From: Streptococcus himalayensis
GTDB lineage: Bacteria; Bacillota; Bacilli; Lactobacillales; Streptococcaceae
Assembly: GCF_001708305.1 (NCBI RefSeq)
Contig: NZ_CP016953.1
Location: 1,941,501 to 2,005,500 of the forward strand
Length of the DNA: 64,000 nt
Direction: 5' to 3'
The notes beneath the pieces are model-generated. The model was not told the origin of the DNA, searched no databases, and was given only the letters and a program-made list of their open reading frames with translations. The position numbers were made by a program, and so were the translations under genes. This document shows, piece after piece, positions 49,036-62,096 of this stretch. Numbering within the stretch: the stretch's first letter is position 1; the number at the start of each line of letters is the position of its first letter.

Positions 49036-52000
49036 TTAGTCTTCCAATGATTGTTCTTTCTTTTTCTTGCGTCCCAGGACTGCTAAGCTGGCTACAGCTC
49101 CCAAAGTTCCAAGAATCCCTGCTTGATTGGATTTCATACCTGTCTTAGGTAAACTTTCTTGATATCTCATAGAGACTTGCGAGGATACGAGACTAGAAAC
49201 TGAAGACCCCGCACTGCTAGTGCTAGAGGCGCTTGTAGAGTCAACCATATTCAACGATTGACTAGTCGAGACGCTAGCACTGGTACTTAGCGACTGACTG
49301 GTCGAGACACTCTCACTGGTGTTAAGAGACTGACTTACTGAGACACTTTCGCTCGTACTTAGAGACTGACTAGTCGAGACGCTAGCGCTGGTACTTAAGA
49401 ATTGACTCATTGAGACAGACGTACTCACAGATAAGTTGACACTCATAGTTTCGCTGACACTTGTGCTAATGCTTGCTGAAACAGATAAACTCAAGTTCGG
49501 CTTGCCATCAATACCAGTGCCCATACCTGTACTATTACTAATGCTAGTACTTTCTGACATTGAGCCGCCGACTGTCTCAATCGAAACAGAATCACTCAAC
49601 GAATCGCTAGCACTCATGGAAACAGATTCACTCAAGGATTCGCTGGCACTCATCGAAGCTGATTCACTTAAGGACTCGCTAGCACTCGTTGAAGCGAATT
49701 CACTTAAGGACTCGCTAGCACTCAACGAAGCGAACTCACTTAAGGACTCGCTAGCGCTCATCGATGCAGATTCGCTTAAGGACTCACTGGCGCTCATGGA
49801 CGCAGATTCGCTTAAGGACTCGCTAGCGCTCATCGATGCAGATTCGCTTAAGGACTCACTTACGCTCATGGAAACTGATTCACTTAAGGACTCGCTGGAA
49901 CTCATCAAGGCTGACTCGCTTAACGACTCGCTAGCGCTCATGGAAACTGATTCACTTAAGGATTCACTAGCGCTCATCGACGCGGATGCACTCAAGGACT
50001 CACTTGCACTCATGGATGCGAACTCGCTTAAGGAATCGCTGGCGCTCATGGACGCGGATTCGCTTAAGGACTCGCTAGCACTCATGGATGCGGACTCACT
50101 TAAGGATTCGCTTAAGGACTCACTTACGCTCATGGATGCTGATTCACTCAAGGACTCGCTAACGCTCATGGACACTGACTCGCTTAAGGACTCGCTAGCG
50201 CTCATAGAGGCTGACTCACTCAAGGATTCACTAGCACTCATGGACGCTGACTCGCTTAAGGACTCGCTAACGCTCATCGACGCGGATTCACTTAAGGACT
50301 CACTTGCGCTCATGGACGCGGACTCACTTACGCTCATGGATGCGGATACACTCATGGAAGCCGATTCACTCAAGGACTCGCTAAAACTCATGGATGCTGA
50401 CTCACTTAGCGACTCGCTGACGCTCATCGACGCGGATTCGCTCAATGACTCGCTAGCACTCATGGATGCGGACGCACTTAAGGATTCGCTGGCGCTCATC
50501 GATGCAGATTCGCTTAAGGACTCGCTAGCGCTCATCGACGCGGATTCGCTTAAGGACTCACTTACGCTCATGGATGCTGATTCACTCAAGGACTCGCTGG
50601 CGCTCATGGACACTGACTCGCTTAAGGACTCGCTAGCGCTCATGGAGGCTGACTCACTCAAGGATTCACTAGCACTCATGGACGCGGACTCACTTAAGGA
50701 TTCGCTGGCGCTCATCGACGCGGACTCGCTTAAGGACGCGCTGGAACTCATCGACACGGATTCGCTTAAAGACTCGCTAGCACTCATCGACGCGGACTCA
50801 CTTAAGGATTCGCTGGCGTTCATGGACACTGACTCGCTTAAGGACTCACTTGCGCTCATGGAGGCGGACTCGCTTGAGGACTCGCTAGCACTCATCGACG
50901 CGGACTCGCTTAAGGATTCACTAGCACTCATCGACTCGGACTCGCTCAAGGATTCACTGGCGCTCATCGAGGCTGATTCACTCAAGGATTCGCTAGCGCT
51001 CATCGAGGCTGATTCACTCAAGGATTCGCTAGCGCTCATGGACGCGGATGCACTCAAGGACTCACTGGCGCTCATCGAGGCTGATTCACTCAAGGATTCG
51101 CTAGCGCTCATGGACGCGGATTCGCTTAAGGACTCGCTAGCGCTCATCGACGCGGATTCGCTAGCACTCGTTGAAGCGGACTCACTTAAGGATTCGCTGG
51201 AACTCATGGATGCGGATACACTCATGGACTCGCTGGAACTCATGGAAGCCGATTCACTCAAGGACTCGCTGAAACTCATGGATGCGGACTCGCTTAAAGA
51301 CTCGTTAGCACTCATGGAAGTAGATTCACTTAACGACTCGCTGGCGCTCATCGACGCGGATTCACTTAAGGATTCACTGGTACTCATCGAGGCTGATTTG
51401 CTTAAGGACTCGCTGATACTCATCGAAGCGGATTCACTTAACGACTCACTGGCACTAATGGAGGCGGACTCGCTTGAGGACTCGCTGGCGCTCATCGAGG
51501 CGGATTCACTCAAGGATTCGCTAGCGCTCAACGAAGCGGATTCACTTAAGGATCCACTAGCGCTCATCGACGCGGATTCGCTTAAGGACTCGCTGACACT
51601 CATGGATGCTGATTCACTTGCACTCATCGAAGCGGATTCACTTAACGACTCGCTTAAGGACTCGCTGGAACTCATGGACACTGACTCACTTAAGGACTCG
51701 CTAGCGCTCATCGATGCGGACTCACTCAAGGATTGACTAGTACTCATCGAAGCCGATTCGCTCAAAGATGCGCTGGAACTCGTTGAAGCTGATTCACTTA
51801 AGGATTCACTAGCACTCATCGACGCGGACGCACTTAAGGATTCACTAGCACTCATGGAGGCGGATTCACTTAAGGACTCATTGGCGCTCATGGACGCGGA
51901 TGCACTCAAGGACTCGCTGGAACTCATAGAAGCGGATGCACTCAAGGACTCACTGGCGCTCATGGACACTGACTCACTCAAGGATTCACTGGCGCTCATG

Positions 52001-55000
52001 GACGCGGACTCGCTGGCGCTCATGGACGCGGATGCACTCAAGGACTCACTGGAACTCGTTGAAGCAGATGTACTTAAGGACTCGCTAGCACTCATTGATG
52101 CAGATTCGCTCAAGGACTCGCTGGAACTCATCGACGCGGACTCGCTTAAGGACTCGCTAGCGCTCATGGAAACTGATTCACTCAAGGATTCGCTAGCGCT
52201 CATGGACGCGGATACACTCATGGACTCACTGGCGCTCATCGAGGCCGATTCGCTCAAGGATTCGCTAGCACTCGTTGAAGCGGACTCACTTAGAGACTCG
52301 CTAACACTCATGGAGTCGGATTCACTTAAGGATTCGCTAGCGCTCATCGAGGCGGATGCACTCAAGGATTCGCTAGCGCTCATGGACGCGGATGCACTCA
52401 AGGACTCACTGGCGCTCATCGACGCGGATTCGCTCAAGGATTCGCTAGCACTCGTTGAAGCGGACTCACTTAGAGACTCGCTAGCACTCATGGATGCGGA
52501 TTCACTCATGGACTCGCTTAAAGACTCGCTGGCGCTCATGGATGCGGACTCACTTAAGGATTCGCTGGAACTCATGGATACGGACTCGCTCAAGGATTCA
52601 CTGGCGCTCATCGAGGCCGATTCGCTCAAGGATTCGCTAGCACTCGTTGAAGCGGACTCACTTAGAGACTCGCTAACACTCATGGAGGCGGATTCACTTA
52701 AGGATTCGCTGGAACTCATGGAAGTAGATTCACTCAAGGATTCACTAGCACTCATGGAGGCGGATGCACTTAAGGATTCACTAGCACTCATCGACGCGGA
52801 CTCACTTAAGGATTCGCTGGCGCTCATGGAAACTGACTCGCTTAAGGACTCGCTAACGCTCATCGATGCTGATTCACTCAAGGACTCGCTGGAACTCATG
52901 GAAACTGATTCACTTAAGGACTCGCTAGCACTCATCGATGCTGATTCACTCAAGGACTCGCTGGCGCTCATGGAAACTGATTCACTTAAGGATTCGCTGG
53001 AACTCATGGAAGTAGATTCACTCAAGGATTCACTAGCGCTCATGGAGGCGGATGCACTCAAGGACTCGCTGGAACTCATCGACGCGGATTCGCTTAAGGA
53101 TTCGCTGGCGCTCATGGAAACTGATTCACTCAAGGATTCGCTAGCACTCATCGACGCGGACTCGCTAGCGCTCATCGAGGCGGATGCACTCAAGGACTCG
53201 CTGGAACTCGTTGAAGCGGATTCACTTAATGATGCACTTGCACGCGCTGAGACAGATACACTCCCTGATTCACTAGCTGAAGTCGATGCAGATAATGAAG
53301 ATTTTGTAGAAGCTTCTACCGATTCTGAGGTAGAGAGCGATTGTGACTGAATCGTTGAAATAGATTTACTGGTACTGGTTGCAATACTTATACTAGTAAC
53401 CAACGATGTACTGAGCGACTCGCTAACAGCTTTATAGCGATCATGGTAAGAATAAGTAATGGTTTGCACACCTTCTTTATAAGAAACCGTATTGCCACTC
53501 ACAAATCCTGCTGCGGTTGAAACATTGGTTTGTTTCAGCTCATAGCGCGGACCATAATCAACACCGTTAATGACAATTCGATCTGCCAAGGTCACATCTG
53601 GTGTTAAATCGCGTGTTTCTCCTTCTGGAGCAGAGAAAACCTTTGCTTCCCGAATCTCAGCTCCAGTTTCATCGTTGACTAGTTTCACCTGAATGAGTGA
53701 TCCTGCAGCTGTATATTCAAACGATTCCAATTTAAGTTGCTGCAAGTTGGTTCCTACTGCTGTAGACGCAAATACACTGAAAGCAAACTTCTCTCTTCCT
53801 TGTGCATCACCTGTCACCAGACGCGCTTCCCTTAACCATCCCCGTGGATCCTTAGAGATCATAATACCATTATAGATTACCCTTACAGTAGGATAGCGAT
53901 TCTCAGGTGTTCGAGGACGATATTCAAATACAACATCCTGAAATTCATTGTTCAGTACAGAAGTTGGTAGCACACGTGAGTCACTACGACTCGAATCTGT
54001 TGACACAACACCGTCTTTGTTTGCGAAAAACGCCATATAGGGTCTTCCTGTTGAGGCATTATAGACTGCTGGGTCCCCGTTAAAATACTGTTTCTCACTA
54101 CTAGTCTCTGACGGCTGATCCCAGGATGTATCAAATTTAAAGCCAAAGGAATTTTTGACATTCTCGCCACCTAAACCAAGAGTCGGTCCAGCTCCATTTC
54201 CTGAAGCATTGCCTACCTCACCAATAGCACCCGTCGTAAACAAGAACGAAATACCATCACCACCTGAATGTCCTGAAGGAGTAAATACCTTGTCAAACGC
54301 ATCACCCAACTTCATTTTCGCCTTGAAGATAAAGGGTTGATTCAAATCAACCTTAGTATTTAAGGTGTAGGCCCCAGCTTGACCTGATTCATTTTCCGTG
54401 AGTGTCACAACACCTTCAGCATCAATCGTTGCCGTTCCTTTGGTTGAGAAAAATTCATTTTGATTGACTGCCGTCACCTTGATTCTTGTTTTATCATCGG
54501 TCAGGGTCGCATTCTCTAAAGTTATCGGAACATAACTATCCCCAGATGATGCCGCAAAAAAATAGGTTCCTCTGGGAATGGGTTGGCCTTCCAGTAGTGA
54601 ACGACGAGTGCGAACCCGAGTCGGTTCAGTTGTTGAACGAGAAGTTTCGCTAGACAAAACAGCATTTGTGAGATTTCCAGCCACATTCGGTGCAATCTTC
54701 TCAAGCGTTTCTGAACTAGTCCTGAGAGGTTCTGCTGGCGTAGATATAGAACTAGCAACTGAATCCAGTGTATCAGAAGAAGTTTCTAACTCTTTATTGA
54801 GCACACTAGATTCCAAATACGAACCTGTGTCAATGGATTCTGAATCTTGAACTGAAACACTGCTTGATACACTGATTGAATCACTCATAGACGCTGATAC
54901 CGAAGCTCTCTCTGACTGGATCAGCGAAAGACTGCTTGACAGAATCAAACTCTCTGATTGGCTACTACTCGTCGAATGACGAACACTGGTAGACGCACTC

Positions 55001-55497
55001 TCTGACATAGATTGAGAATAAGAAAGGCTCTCAGAAAGAGATTGAGCCTGCTCAGATACACCAGATTCAGATTCCATTTGGGAATCGTTTTGAAGAGAGG
55101 TTTCTAAATCTTGACCAGGTTCCTTGCCACTACTATCCTCACTCTCCAAAACAACCCTATCTTGACCAGCCACTATATGTTCAGGAGTTGATTGCAACTC
55201 TTCTACCCTATTTTCCACATCATCTGATGCATAGACAGATGAGGGTAAGAGCCCAACTCCTCCTATTGCTCCCATAGAAATTAAAGCCTTTACATAAGTT
55301 GAGGTATTGGATTCAATTTTATCTGCCTGATCAAGCTCTGCCATCACATTTTCAGTAGCAGTTTTTGTTCCGAGAATTCTCATCAAACCGAGCTGAGATA
55401 AAACCGTTCGCACCCACTGCTTACCAGATTTGTGCAATTTGACACGGCTTTTACGATCGATTTCATCGAATTCCTTGGTAAACTTTTTCCGATTCAT
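49036..55497 (-). CDS. Serine-rich-repeat glycoprotein adhesin with L-type lectin domain
   Basis: 2153 aa. Long signal peptide with KxYKxGKxW-type motif KLHKSGKQW (residues 20-28) and cleavage near residue 90 (SSVYA/SDD). Short repeat SRR1 (~146-220). Binding region: L-type lectin-like fold (~315-597; [26 protein letters not shown]) and a MucBP/beta-grasp-like module (~601-688; [14 protein letters not shown]... [10 protein letters not shown]). Long SRR2 (~692-2105) of 12-residue [12 protein letters not shown] units. LPKTG at 2116, membrane helix, KKKK. Exported by SecA2/Asp, glycosylated by GtfA/B, anchored by sortase. Lectin plus MucBP order is SraP-like. The gene lies downstream of gtfB, separated by a terminator and its own promoter. 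Confidence 0.95.
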   Translation of the reverse strand: MNRKKFTKEFDEIDRKSRVKLHKSGKQWVRTVLSQLGLMRILGTKTATENVMAELDQADKIESNTSTYVKALISMGAIGGVGLLPSSVYASDDVENRVEELQSTPEHIVAGQDRVVLESEDSSGKEPGQDLETSLQNDSQMESESGVSEQAQSLSESLSYSQSMSESASTSVRHSTSSSQSESLILSSSLSLIQSERASVSASMSDSISVSSSVSVQDSESIDTGSYLESSVLNKELETSSDTLDSVASSISTPAEPLRTSSETLEKIAPNVAGNLTNAVLSSETSRSTTEPTRVRTRRSLLEGQPIPRGTYFFAASSGDSYVPITLENATLTDDKTRIKVTAVNQNEFFSTKGTATIDAEGVVTLTENESGQAGAYTLNTKVDLNQPFIFKAKMKLGDAFDKVFTPSGHSGGDGISFLFTTGAIGEVGNASGNGAGPTLGLGGENVKNSFGFKFDTSWDQPSETSSEKQYFNGDPAVYNASTGRPYMAFFANKDGVVSTDSSRSDSRVLPTSVLNNEFQDVVFEYRPRTPENRYPTVRVIYNGIMISKDPRGWLREARLVTGDAQGREKFAFSVFASTAVGTNLQQLKLESFEYTAAGSLIQVKLVNDETGAEIREAKVFSAPEGETRDLTPDVTLADRIVINGVDYGPRYELKQTNVSTAAGFVSGNTVSYKEGVQTITYSYHDRYKAVSESLSTSLVTSISIATSTSKSISTIQSQSLSTSESVEASTKSSLSASTSASESGSVSVSARASASLSESASTSSSESLSASASMSASESASMSASESLSESVSMSASESLSESASMSSSESLSASASMSASESLSESTSMSSSESLSESVSMSASESLSESASMSASESLSESVSMSSSESLSESASMSVSESLSESVSMSASESLSESASMSASESLSASASMSASESLSESTSMSSSESLSESASMSVSESLSESASTSASESLSESASMSASESLSESVSMSSSESLSESASMSASESLSESMSESASMSASESLSESASTSASESLSESASMSASESLSASASMSASESLSASASMSASESLSESDSMSVSESLSESASTSASESLSESASMSASESMSVSASMSASESLSESVSMSASESLSESASMSSSESLSESASMSASESLSTSASTSSSESLSASASMSASESASMSASESLSESVSMSASESLSASASMSSSESLSASASMSANESLSESASMSASESLSASASMSASESLSESASTSSSASLSESASMSTSQSLSESASMSASESLSESVSMSSSESLSESLSESASMSASESASMSVSESLSESASMSASGSLSESASLSASESLSESASMSASESSSESASISASESLSESASMSISESLSKSASMSTSESLSESASMSASESLSESTSMSANESLSESASMSFSESLSESASMSSSESMSVSASMSSSESLSESASTSASESASMSASESLSESASMSASESLSESASMSASESLSASASMSASESLSESASMSASESLSESASMSASESLSESESMSASESLSESASMSASESSSESASMSASESLSESVSMNASESLSESASMSASESLSESVSMSSSASLSESASMSASESLSESASMSASESLSESASMSASESLSESVSMSASESLSESASMSVSESLSESASMSASESLSESASMSASESLSASASMSASESLSESASMSVSESLSESASMSFSESLSESASMSVSASMSVSESASMSASESLSESASMSVSESLSESASMSASESLSESASMSASESLSESVSMSVSESLSESASMSVSESLSESLSESASMSASESLSESASMSASDSLSEFASMSASESLSASASMSASESLSESVSMSASESLSESALMSSSESLSESVSMSVSESLSESASMSASESLSESASMSASESLSESASMSASESLSEFASLSASESLSEFASTSASESLSESASMSASESLSESVSMSASDSLSDSVSIETVGGSMSESTSISNSTGMGTGIDGKPNLSLSVSASISTSVSETMSVNLSVSTSVSMSQFLSTSASVSTSQSLSTSESVSVSQSLNTSESVSTSQSLSTSASVSTSQSLNMVDSTSASSTSSAGSSVSSLVSSQVSMRYQESLPKTGMKSNQAGILGTLGAVASLAVLGRKKKKEQSLED
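49183..53424 (-). repeat. SRR2 tandem repeat, ~36-bp units
   Basis: About 4.2 kb of degenerate 36-bp repeats encoding alternating-serine 12-mers. Third positions vary (GCG/GCT, TTA/CTC), so it is not a recent pure expansion. The last ~100 residues before LPKTG switch to [14 protein letters not shown] units. Length is expected to vary between strains and to be error-prone in assembly. Confidence 0.95.
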
Positions 55498-55541
55498 ATA
55501 ACCATCCTTACATAGTGATAATATTAAAAAATATCTTTACC

Positions 55542-55571
55542 ATTCTACCACAATCATCCTCTTTGAATCAA
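55542..55571 (-). promoter_or_regulatory. Candidate promoter of the adhesin gene
   Basis: Minus strand TTGATT, 18-bp spacer, TAGAAT, about 45 bp before the ATG, with AAGGA ribosome site. The remaining intergenic DNA (55572-55805) shows no gene. Confidence 0.5.
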
Positions 55572-55807
55572 CCATCATACCTTACCAGTCTCAAGTTTAT
55601 CACCCAAAAACTTTCACTCCTAAACCAACATAAACTAGTATGATTAATAGAGAATAAATCTCAAAATCACAATTCGCTAAAAAATATCATCAAAAAACCT
55701 AGAGAAATGAACATAATCCTTGACGAAAAACAGATATTCAATTTTTCTACCCCACTTTTAAAGGATTGTGATACATCAGTCTAGGTTTTCATAGTTAAAA
55801 AAGATAC

Positions 55808-55843
55808 AAAAAAAGAGTTGAGACATACGCCTAAAACTCTTTA
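55808..55843 (-). terminator. Terminator after gtfB
   Basis: Minus strand AAAGAGTT...AACTCTTT followed by a T-run; separates the accessory Sec operon from the adhesin gene. Confidence 0.8.
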
Positions 55844-55924
55844 TAAAGTCCCTATCATTCTATGTTTATACTTCTCCTAGTCAAAATGGATGACTAAACA
55901 ATATAATAATAGTAGTTCTAATAA

Positions 55925-57262
55925 TCAATCTTCTTCAGTTACTTCACCAATCATCAGCTGATAGTGGGAGCTCTCTGCTGTATTGGCCTGTTTTTTTTGT
56001 TGGTTTAATCCTTCTTCTACCTTTTCAGGATGTGCAAGATAGCTTTTTACACATGCGATAAAGTCTCCTGTATTTTCAGGAGAAAAACAATGTTTCGATG
56101 CTACATACCTAGTGTCATGAATGGTATTATCAAATGCCAAAATCACTGATTGATACTCAAAAGCTGCTCGTACGGCAGAAAGGATTTCACTGTGGTGATT
56201 GATATCAAAGTAAAAGCTTGTAGTACGTAAAAGCTCCTGAGCCTTTGCAACGGTCACATTAGGATACAAGCGGACGTTAGGATAACGAGAGAGTGACAGA
56301 AGCTTGCTAGACATCTCGGTCACAGCGGCAATATGAATGATCAATTCTGGTAAGGCTTGAAGGAGAACCTCCACTTGCTCTAACTGGTCTGAATTGGTCA
56401 AGAGTAAGGCCTCTGGAGTAAAGACCTGTTTCTCCTTAAATGGATATTGCAGTCCTAAATAGTCCACAGTTGCTTTACTTTCTGGAGGTAAAAGCGCTAG
56501 CAACTTTTGATAAGTCGCTTGATCTTGCACCAAGATTTTCGTCTCGCGCTTGCCTCCCTTCAAAATTCCTTGCATGTTTCCTGGTATTCCGTCTATGATT
56601 GGCTCCTGCCAAAAGAGAATATCACTCCCCTTTTCTTCTACAAGTAAAGTTAGAAAGAAAGGCGTACTCAGAGAATTATAGAAGATGCGATCTAGCGTAA
56701 ATCCTGCTTGCTTCAGATAAAAATGGATAAACTCTTGCTTTTGATGGAAAATGTAATGCTTGTCTTGATAAGTCAAGAGCAAATCTCCTGTCACATGGTT
56801 TTCCAAAATCACTTCTTTGCCATCACGATTATAATAAGAAGTCTTGAGCCACTCCCCATCTTCATTGATACTGGTCTGCGCAAAACGATACCCAAATCGA
56901 TTGTAACGATCAATCCATCGCACGCGCCCCTTACTATCCAACCAGTCAACAGACTGAATCAAGCGATTGTGTCCTGCTGGCCAATAGTGAATGGTTGCCT
57001 TCTTCTCATGAAAATTATACACCTCAGCCTGCTGATTTGTGGCACGGATTTCCCAAAATCTAGGAAGAACCAAATCATTAAAATAACGTGGCTTTCCACT
57101 CGCATTTGCAAATCCTGTAAAAAAGAGATAGGGAGAGGTCACATCCTCTGGCAAAAATCCATCGTCTACAATCACGACTGTCGGATGTCTGTAACCAGCT
57201 TTTAAGAGTGAAAAATGCAAATCCCAGCTTGCTTGATTGTAGTGGTCAAATAGATTAATCAT
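55925..57262 (-). CDS. gtfB: Accessory Sec glycosylation chaperone GtfB
   Basis: 445 aa. GtfB-type: starts MINLFDHYNQASWDLHFSLL, GT-B-like fold but without the catalytic residues of GtfA. It binds the adhesin and GtfA, and together they add GlcNAc to Ser/Thr. Overlaps gtfA by 8 nt. Confidence 0.9.
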   Translation of the reverse strand: MINLFDHYNQASWDLHFSLLKAGYRHPTVVIVDDGFLPEDVTSPYLFFTGFANASGKPRYFNDLVLPRFWEIRATNQQAEVYNFHEKKATIHYWPAGHNRLIQSVDWLDSKGRVRWIDRYNRFGYRFAQTSINEDGEWLKTSYYNRDGKEVILENHVTGDLLLTYQDKHYIFHQKQEFIHFYLKQAGFTLDRIFYNSLSTPFFLTLLVEEKGSDILFWQEPIIDGIPGNMQGILKGGKRETKILVQDQATYQKLLALLPPESKATVDYLGLQYPFKEKQVFTPEALLLTNSDQLEQVEVLLQALPELIIHIAAVTEMSSKLLSLSRYPNVRLYPNVTVAKAQELLRTTSFYFDINHHSEILSAVRAAFEYQSVILAFDNTIHDTRYVASKHCFSPENTGDFIACVKSYLAHPEKVEEGLNQQKKQANTAESSHYQLMIGEVTEED

Positions 57263-58757
57263 GCGTCATCTCCTCTACTAATTCCCTCCATGTTTTCTCC
57301 ACTTGCTGATCCAAATAATTCTCTGCAATCTTATAAGAAACCTCATGGAAAGACGAAAGATTGCTTTCTTGGAAAATCTTGCAAATCTTCCCAACAATAC
57401 TAGCGACTATTTTTTCTTCCTCTGGAGTATCCGTCCTAGGGATTAGATAGCCATTTTCTCCTTCTTTTACAAAGGTTTGATTGCCATAAGGTACATCAAA
57501 GCCAATAATCGGAAGGCCTGAACCAATAGCTTCTAGAAGGGTAAGCCCAAAGCCTTCACTAGTAGAAGCCGTCACATATACTTCGTACTCTTGATAGATA
57601 TCATTCAACTCTTTATGCCCTTTTAGTTGAATATAGCTTTCTGCCTGACCTTGTGAAATCAAGTCACGAAGTTTTTGTTCTTCCCCACCTGCTCCATAAA
57701 TATCAAATGTAAGTCCTGGTACTTGTTCATGGGCCTGAATGACTGCTTTCACTAGCCAGTCAATATGTTTTTCCGAAGCCAGACGAGAAGCTGTTACCAA
57801 AGAAAAGGGGCTTCGTTCTTTTGTAGGATGTTTTAAACAAGCAAGACTTCCTACCGGAATGGTTCGAATGACTGGTGTGCGCTGTTCAAATGTCTCAAAC
57901 TGTTCTAGCATGGTTTCTTTCTGCCGCTCTGTTGCCACCAAAAAGAAATCCACCTCATCAGAATAGGTAAATTGGTAATCATAGAAATTATTCCAAAGAA
58001 TGGTAGAATCTGTCACTGCATTTGCACTGTAATGCTCAGCATGGACCACCACACCCAATTTTGCTGGGGCATGGTATTGAAATACTGCTTGACCAATCCC
58101 TGTTGCACGGTCTAAAATGACGATGTCTTTTTCTGTTAATCCCAGAGACTGTAGAAAATAAGCCATCAATTCTTCTTTTGAATAACAAATTCGATCGGAA
58201 AAGCGATAAATAGGATTTTCTCCTATGAACTCCTCGTACGCAATGCTTCCATCTTCATTGTAAAAACTCCGCTGATAAAGGGTCGCACGGTTGTCCTTAG
58301 GAATATAGTACTCACTAAAAGTCTTTTGATACGTATAAAAATCCTTTCGAATAAGATTGCCACGCGCCACAATTTCCACACATCGAACCAAATCTGTAGT
58401 TTCCCCTTTTCGATAAATAGTGATAAAATCAACTTCACTAAAAAAGAGTCTCAAAATGGTGCCATCTGCTTCTTCTCTGATGACTGGAGTCGGGTATTCC
58501 CTACGAATTTCTTCTACAGTCACACTCGACGGCGCTAGTTTCATATCCGTAAAATAGGAGTAAAGCCAGATAATCTCCTCATCATGAAAACCAATATTGC
58601 GGGTTAAATCACAAATGTTATCTTGGCTAAAAAAATCTGTAAAAATAAATTTTGCAGGAATCTTTAACGTCCGAAGGACTTTGCCACGATAGGCTTGGGC
58701 ATATTCAACACCACTGCTAGCCCAGCCAATTCCTAAATTGATGTTATAAACTGTCAT
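57255..58757 (-). CDS. gtfA: Accessory Sec O-GlcNAc transferase GtfA
   Basis: 500 aa from MTVYNINLGIGWASSGVEYAQAYR (the longer frame to 58820 runs into secA2). Family-4 GT-B: VVVHAEHYSANA, TASRLASEKHIDWLVKA, STSEGFGLTLLEAIGSGLPIIGFD (E-x7-E UDP-sugar site). Transfers GlcNAc to the serine repeats. 13 bp after secA2. Confidence 0.93.
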   Translation of the reverse strand: MTVYNINLGIGWASSGVEYAQAYRGKVLRTLKIPAKFIFTDFFSQDNICDLTRNIGFHDEEIIWLYSYFTDMKLAPSSVTVEEIRREYPTPVIREEADGTILRLFFSEVDFITIYRKGETTDLVRCVEIVARGNLIRKDFYTYQKTFSEYYIPKDNRATLYQRSFYNEDGSIAYEEFIGENPIYRFSDRICYSKEELMAYFLQSLGLTEKDIVILDRATGIGQAVFQYHAPAKLGVVVHAEHYSANAVTDSTILWNNFYDYQFTYSDEVDFFLVATERQKETMLEQFETFEQRTPVIRTIPVGSLACLKHPTKERSPFSLVTASRLASEKHIDWLVKAVIQAHEQVPGLTFDIYGAGGEEQKLRDLISQGQAESYIQLKGHKELNDIYQEYEVYVTASTSEGFGLTLLEAIGSGLPIIGFDVPYGNQTFVKEGENGYLIPRTDTPEEEKIVASIVGKICKIFQESNLSSFHEVSYKIAENYLDQQVEKTWRELVEEMTHD

Positions 58758-58770
58758 TTTTGCTTCTTTC

Positions 58771-61161
58771 TTATGCGAAATAAATCTCCACTTCCCGTTT
58801 TTTATTATAGGAAACTTCACTCAGGAGAATGTTCCGAACGACCAATTGATAGACATATTGTTTCATTCGATTGTAAGATTCTAGGGCCTCTCTATGGTAT
58901 TCGAAAATTGGATTGCGTTGGGCAGTTGATCGTGCACTAACAACTACTCTTAGCTGCTGCAAATAGTCCACCTCCTCAATCCAAGCTTCATCAATAGCTT
59001 TCAGGATAGATACGCGTTGAAACTGGGCAAAATCCTGCTTGAGAAATTCTTTCTTGCGTTCCAATTCTTCCTGTGCAATCCGCAACAAATGAGAGCGTAC
59101 TTGCTGAGGATTCTGATAATCAACTGGTTGGTGAATCAAAGGACTATGGTAGGAGAGGTTATCAAAGATAAAGCGTTTGACAACAAATTCACTCAAGCTT
59201 TCCTCCTGTGCGAGAAAATCGTCAATCACCCCTGTAATGACATCCAGCAAGTGAAACTCATCCTGGTTAGCGTAAATCAGACGATTGCGTTGGGCATAAA
59301 TAGTCTCGCGTTGAACTTTGACACTGTCATCATAGGCCAAGCTCGTCTGCCGTGAACTGCGACCAACTGCCTCACTCTTAGCTTGAGCTTGGGTCAGATA
59401 CCTAGCAAACCTGCGATTGGACAATTGTTTGGGCGACAAGGGGTCACATGCATCCTTATGCTTTTTAAAATACTTCTGGCACCAGTCGCCTCCGTGCTTG
59501 ATGAGCAAATCATCTTCAAGGGAGACAAAAAATTGGCTGAACCCAGGATCTCCCTGCCGTCCCGAACGTCCCCGCATCTGCAAATCCATACGTTCATTAG
59601 CCATGCGTTCAGTTCCAATAACTGCGAGACCACCTAATTCTGCTACGCCTTCTCCCAACTTGATATCTGTTCCCCTTCCTGCCATGTTTGTCGCAACCGT
59701 TACAGCCCCTAATTGACCAGCCTCGGCTACCATCTGTGCTTCTTTGGCGGCATTGTGGGCATTGAGCACACTATGCGGAATGGATTCCATTAGAAGGATT
59801 TCAGAGTACAATTCCGACATTCTGACCGAACCAGTCACGATCAACATGGGTTGCCCTGTCGCATGGAGCTGCTTGATGAGCTGCATAGAGGCCTTAATTT
59901 TTTCAGGCAAGGTGGTATAAATCTTATCCTTACGGTCTTCTCGTAAAATGGGACGATGGGTTGGTATGCGGATAACCTCCATGTTATAGATATCCACAAA
60001 CTCATCTTCTACCGTCTTACCCGTACCAGTCATCCCGGCCAAGACAGGAAACTTGAGAAATAAATTTTGATAGGTAATCGAGGCCATTGCCCGAGTCTCA
60101 TCGGTGATTTTCACGCGCTCCTTAGCTTCTAAAGCCTGATGTTGCCCACCTTGAAGCTTGGTCCCTTCTAAGATACGTCCATTTCCAAGATCCAGTAATT
60201 TAACCTCGTCTTCTCCATCCTTTCCAGGATCCACCACGTAATCTTTCCCTTTTTCAAACAGGTAGTGGGCTTTTAAGGCCAAGGTGACGCGACGAACCAA
60301 GTCGAAGTTTTCAAGGCTAAAGAAATTCTTCACTGAAAAATAGGATTCTGCGACATCAATCCCTTTCTGAGTTAGCCAAATCTCTTTTTTATCCTCTTCA
60401 AAGATATAGTCCTCCCCTTTGGTCAAGCTGAGAACAAAATTATCCGCAAAAGTTAATAAATTGGACTGAAGACGAGGTGAGCCAGAGATGACCAGAGGAG
60501 TCTGAGCCGTGTCTAACAAGACCGCATCTGCTTCGTCAATAATAGCATAGTGAAAATCTCGCATGTACTTTCCCTGAGCAGAGGTTGCTAAATTGTCAAT
60601 CAAATAATCAAAGCCCAAGGTTCCATTCGTTGTATAGACAATGTCCGAATGGTAAATTTGCCGCTTCTTTTTCGGAGTTATTTTCTTCTTTCCATCATCT
60701 CCCTCAGCAATTCCAACCCTCAAGCCCAAAAATCGAAATACTTCTCCCATTTCTGTCCCATCGCGTTTTGCCAGATACCCGCTTGTTGTGACCAGCATAG
60801 CACCACGCCCAGACAGGGCATTTAAATAAAGAGGCATCGTAGCTGTTAAGGTCTTGCCTTCCCCTGTTTTCATTTCGGCTAAGTTTCCTTCATGGAGAAC
60901 GATTGCTCCAAGCACTTGGACATCATAAGGAAACATCCCCAAAATCCGCCTATCAGCCTCTCGAACCACTGCAAATGCTTCAGGTAACAGACTGTCTAAA
61001 CTTTCTCCTTGAGCAAGGCGTTCTTTAAATTCAGCTGTTTTTTTCTGCAATTCTCTATCTGTCAAAGCCGCCATTTCAGTACTTCTGGCATTGATTTTTT
61101 TCAATATCCTTTTCAATCGTTTCAAACGATAATAGTCCAAAGAAAACCAATTTTGTATCAT
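58771..61161 (-). CDS. secA2: Accessory Sec translocase ATPase SecA2
   Basis: 796 aa, shorter than SecA1. [17 protein letters not shown] (Walker A), [11 protein letters not shown] (DEAD), [23 protein letters not shown] and [13 protein letters not shown] motifs. No C-terminal zinc finger (ends [10 protein letters not shown]), as expected for SecA2. Drives export of the glycosylated adhesin. Confidence 0.95.
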   Translation of the reverse strand: MIQNWFSLDYYRLKRLKRILKKINARSTEMAALTDRELQKKTAEFKERLAQGESLDSLLPEAFAVVREADRRILGMFPYDVQVLGAIVLHEGNLAEMKTGEGKTLTATMPLYLNALSGRGAMLVTTSGYLAKRDGTEMGEVFRFLGLRVGIAEGDDGKKKITPKKKRQIYHSDIVYTTNGTLGFDYLIDNLATSAQGKYMRDFHYAIIDEADAVLLDTAQTPLVISGSPRLQSNLLTFADNFVLSLTKGEDYIFEEDKKEIWLTQKGIDVAESYFSVKNFFSLENFDLVRRVTLALKAHYLFEKGKDYVVDPGKDGEDEVKLLDLGNGRILEGTKLQGGQHQALEAKERVKITDETRAMASITYQNLFLKFPVLAGMTGTGKTVEDEFVDIYNMEVIRIPTHRPILREDRKDKIYTTLPEKIKASMQLIKQLHATGQPMLIVTGSVRMSELYSEILLMESIPHSVLNAHNAAKEAQMVAEAGQLGAVTVATNMAGRGTDIKLGEGVAELGGLAVIGTERMANERMDLQMRGRSGRQGDPGFSQFFVSLEDDLLIKHGGDWCQKYFKKHKDACDPLSPKQLSNRRFARYLTQAQAKSEAVGRSSRQTSLAYDDSVKVQRETIYAQRNRLIYANQDEFHLLDVITGVIDDFLAQEESLSEFVVKRFIFDNLSYHSPLIHQPVDYQNPQQVRSHLLRIAQEELERKKEFLKQDFAQFQRVSILKAIDEAWIEEVDYLQQLRVVVSARSTAQRNPIFEYHREALESYNRMKQYVYQLVVRNILLSEVSYNKKREVEIYFA

Positions 61162-61184
61162 TTTTCTTTCTTCCAGCTTTCTGC

Positions 61185-62096
61185 TTAATCAGTAGAGGGA
61201 ATCAACAAGGCATAGTCTATTGCATTCATACTAGGTGCGATAAAAGATAGTGTGTCCCGTATCCTCAACTCCTCATACCAAATCACTTTTTCCTTATAAG
61301 ATAGGCGCTCCAAAAAACGGTCAACATCAATTTCTTGTTCAAAGATCTGCGATATCATCCTATCGTACTCTTCTTTTGCATACATGTCATTTGTCACATA
61401 AGCCTTGCCTAACTCAAAATACATGGCATGATACAGTGCCGCAAAGTTTCCACATGGACCACTTCCAATAAAGTAAATGGGCAATCGGGGATACTGTGTA
61501 ATAAACTGCTCGACTTTTTCCAAATTTACTTTGTCAAAATAAAGAGTATCCGCTCCCTCAGTCAACACAAGGGTATCTGCTTGTTTAGCATAGAGACTCC
61601 TAGCTAACACATCCTTCACTTCCTGATCCCAAAACAAAATTTTTAAAACCTTTGGCTTCTCTCTATCTTTTTCAAGAGTAACTTCTTCCAATTCTAAATA
61701 ATGGAAAATCATCTTCGTACAACCAGCATTGACTAATTCAATATCATAGTAGTAGGCTTCATGAGGGTAGGTGAAGGATTCGTCAGAAGATTTCAAGATT
61801 ACAAAATCAACAGCTTTTTGAAATCGGTCGTAAAAATTCACTCGCATATAGACACTACGAGCAGGAGTTATTTCTGCCGACAAAGACAGATGATAGCTTG
61901 CACCTTTTGTTAACAAGGGTAGATTCGCTTGTCCTCTCGCTACTTGGTAATTTTTCGCGGACGACCACTTATACATGGTTGTCCCAGGGGGAATGAGGAT
62001 ATTTTCAATCCTGACCTGCTTGTCTTTTACTGATAAACTTGTACCTGATAGATAAGCTTCTTTCGCAAAATTTTTCCAATAAATACGGTAATTCAC
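61185..62096 (-). CDS. asp3: Accessory Sec protein Asp3
   Basis: 303 aa. [21 protein letters not shown] and the carbohydrate-binding-like region [29 protein letters not shown]. Scaffold of the Asp1-2-3 complex that guides the adhesin to SecA2. Overlaps asp2 by 4 nt. Confidence 0.9.
   Translation of the reverse strand: MNYRIYWKNFAKEAYLSGTSLSVKDKQVRIENILIPPGTTMYKWSSAKNYQVARGQANLPLLTKGASYHLSLSAEITPARSVYMRVNFYDRFQKAVDFVILKSSDESFTYPHEAYYYDIELVNAGCTKMIFHYLELEEVTLEKDREKPKVLKILFWDQEVKDVLARSLYAKQADTLVLTEGADTLYFDKVNLEKVEQFITQYPRLPIYFIGSGPCGNFAALYHAMYFELGKAYVTNDMYAKEEYDRMISQIFEQEIDVDRFLERLSYKEKVIWYEELRIRDTLSFIAPSMNAIDYALLIPSTD

Noticed and set aside
49436..53350. Two long plus-strand ORFs (766 and 498 codons) opposite the adhesin repeat
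   Set aside because: They are antisense images of the serine repeat (repeating [12 protein letters not shown]); the repeated codon pattern simply contains no stops in that frame. No start signals or known domains.
49183..53424. 36-bp periodic repeats as a possible CRISPR array
   Set aside because: Units are contiguous, degenerate and in frame with the adhesin; no spacers and no cas genes.
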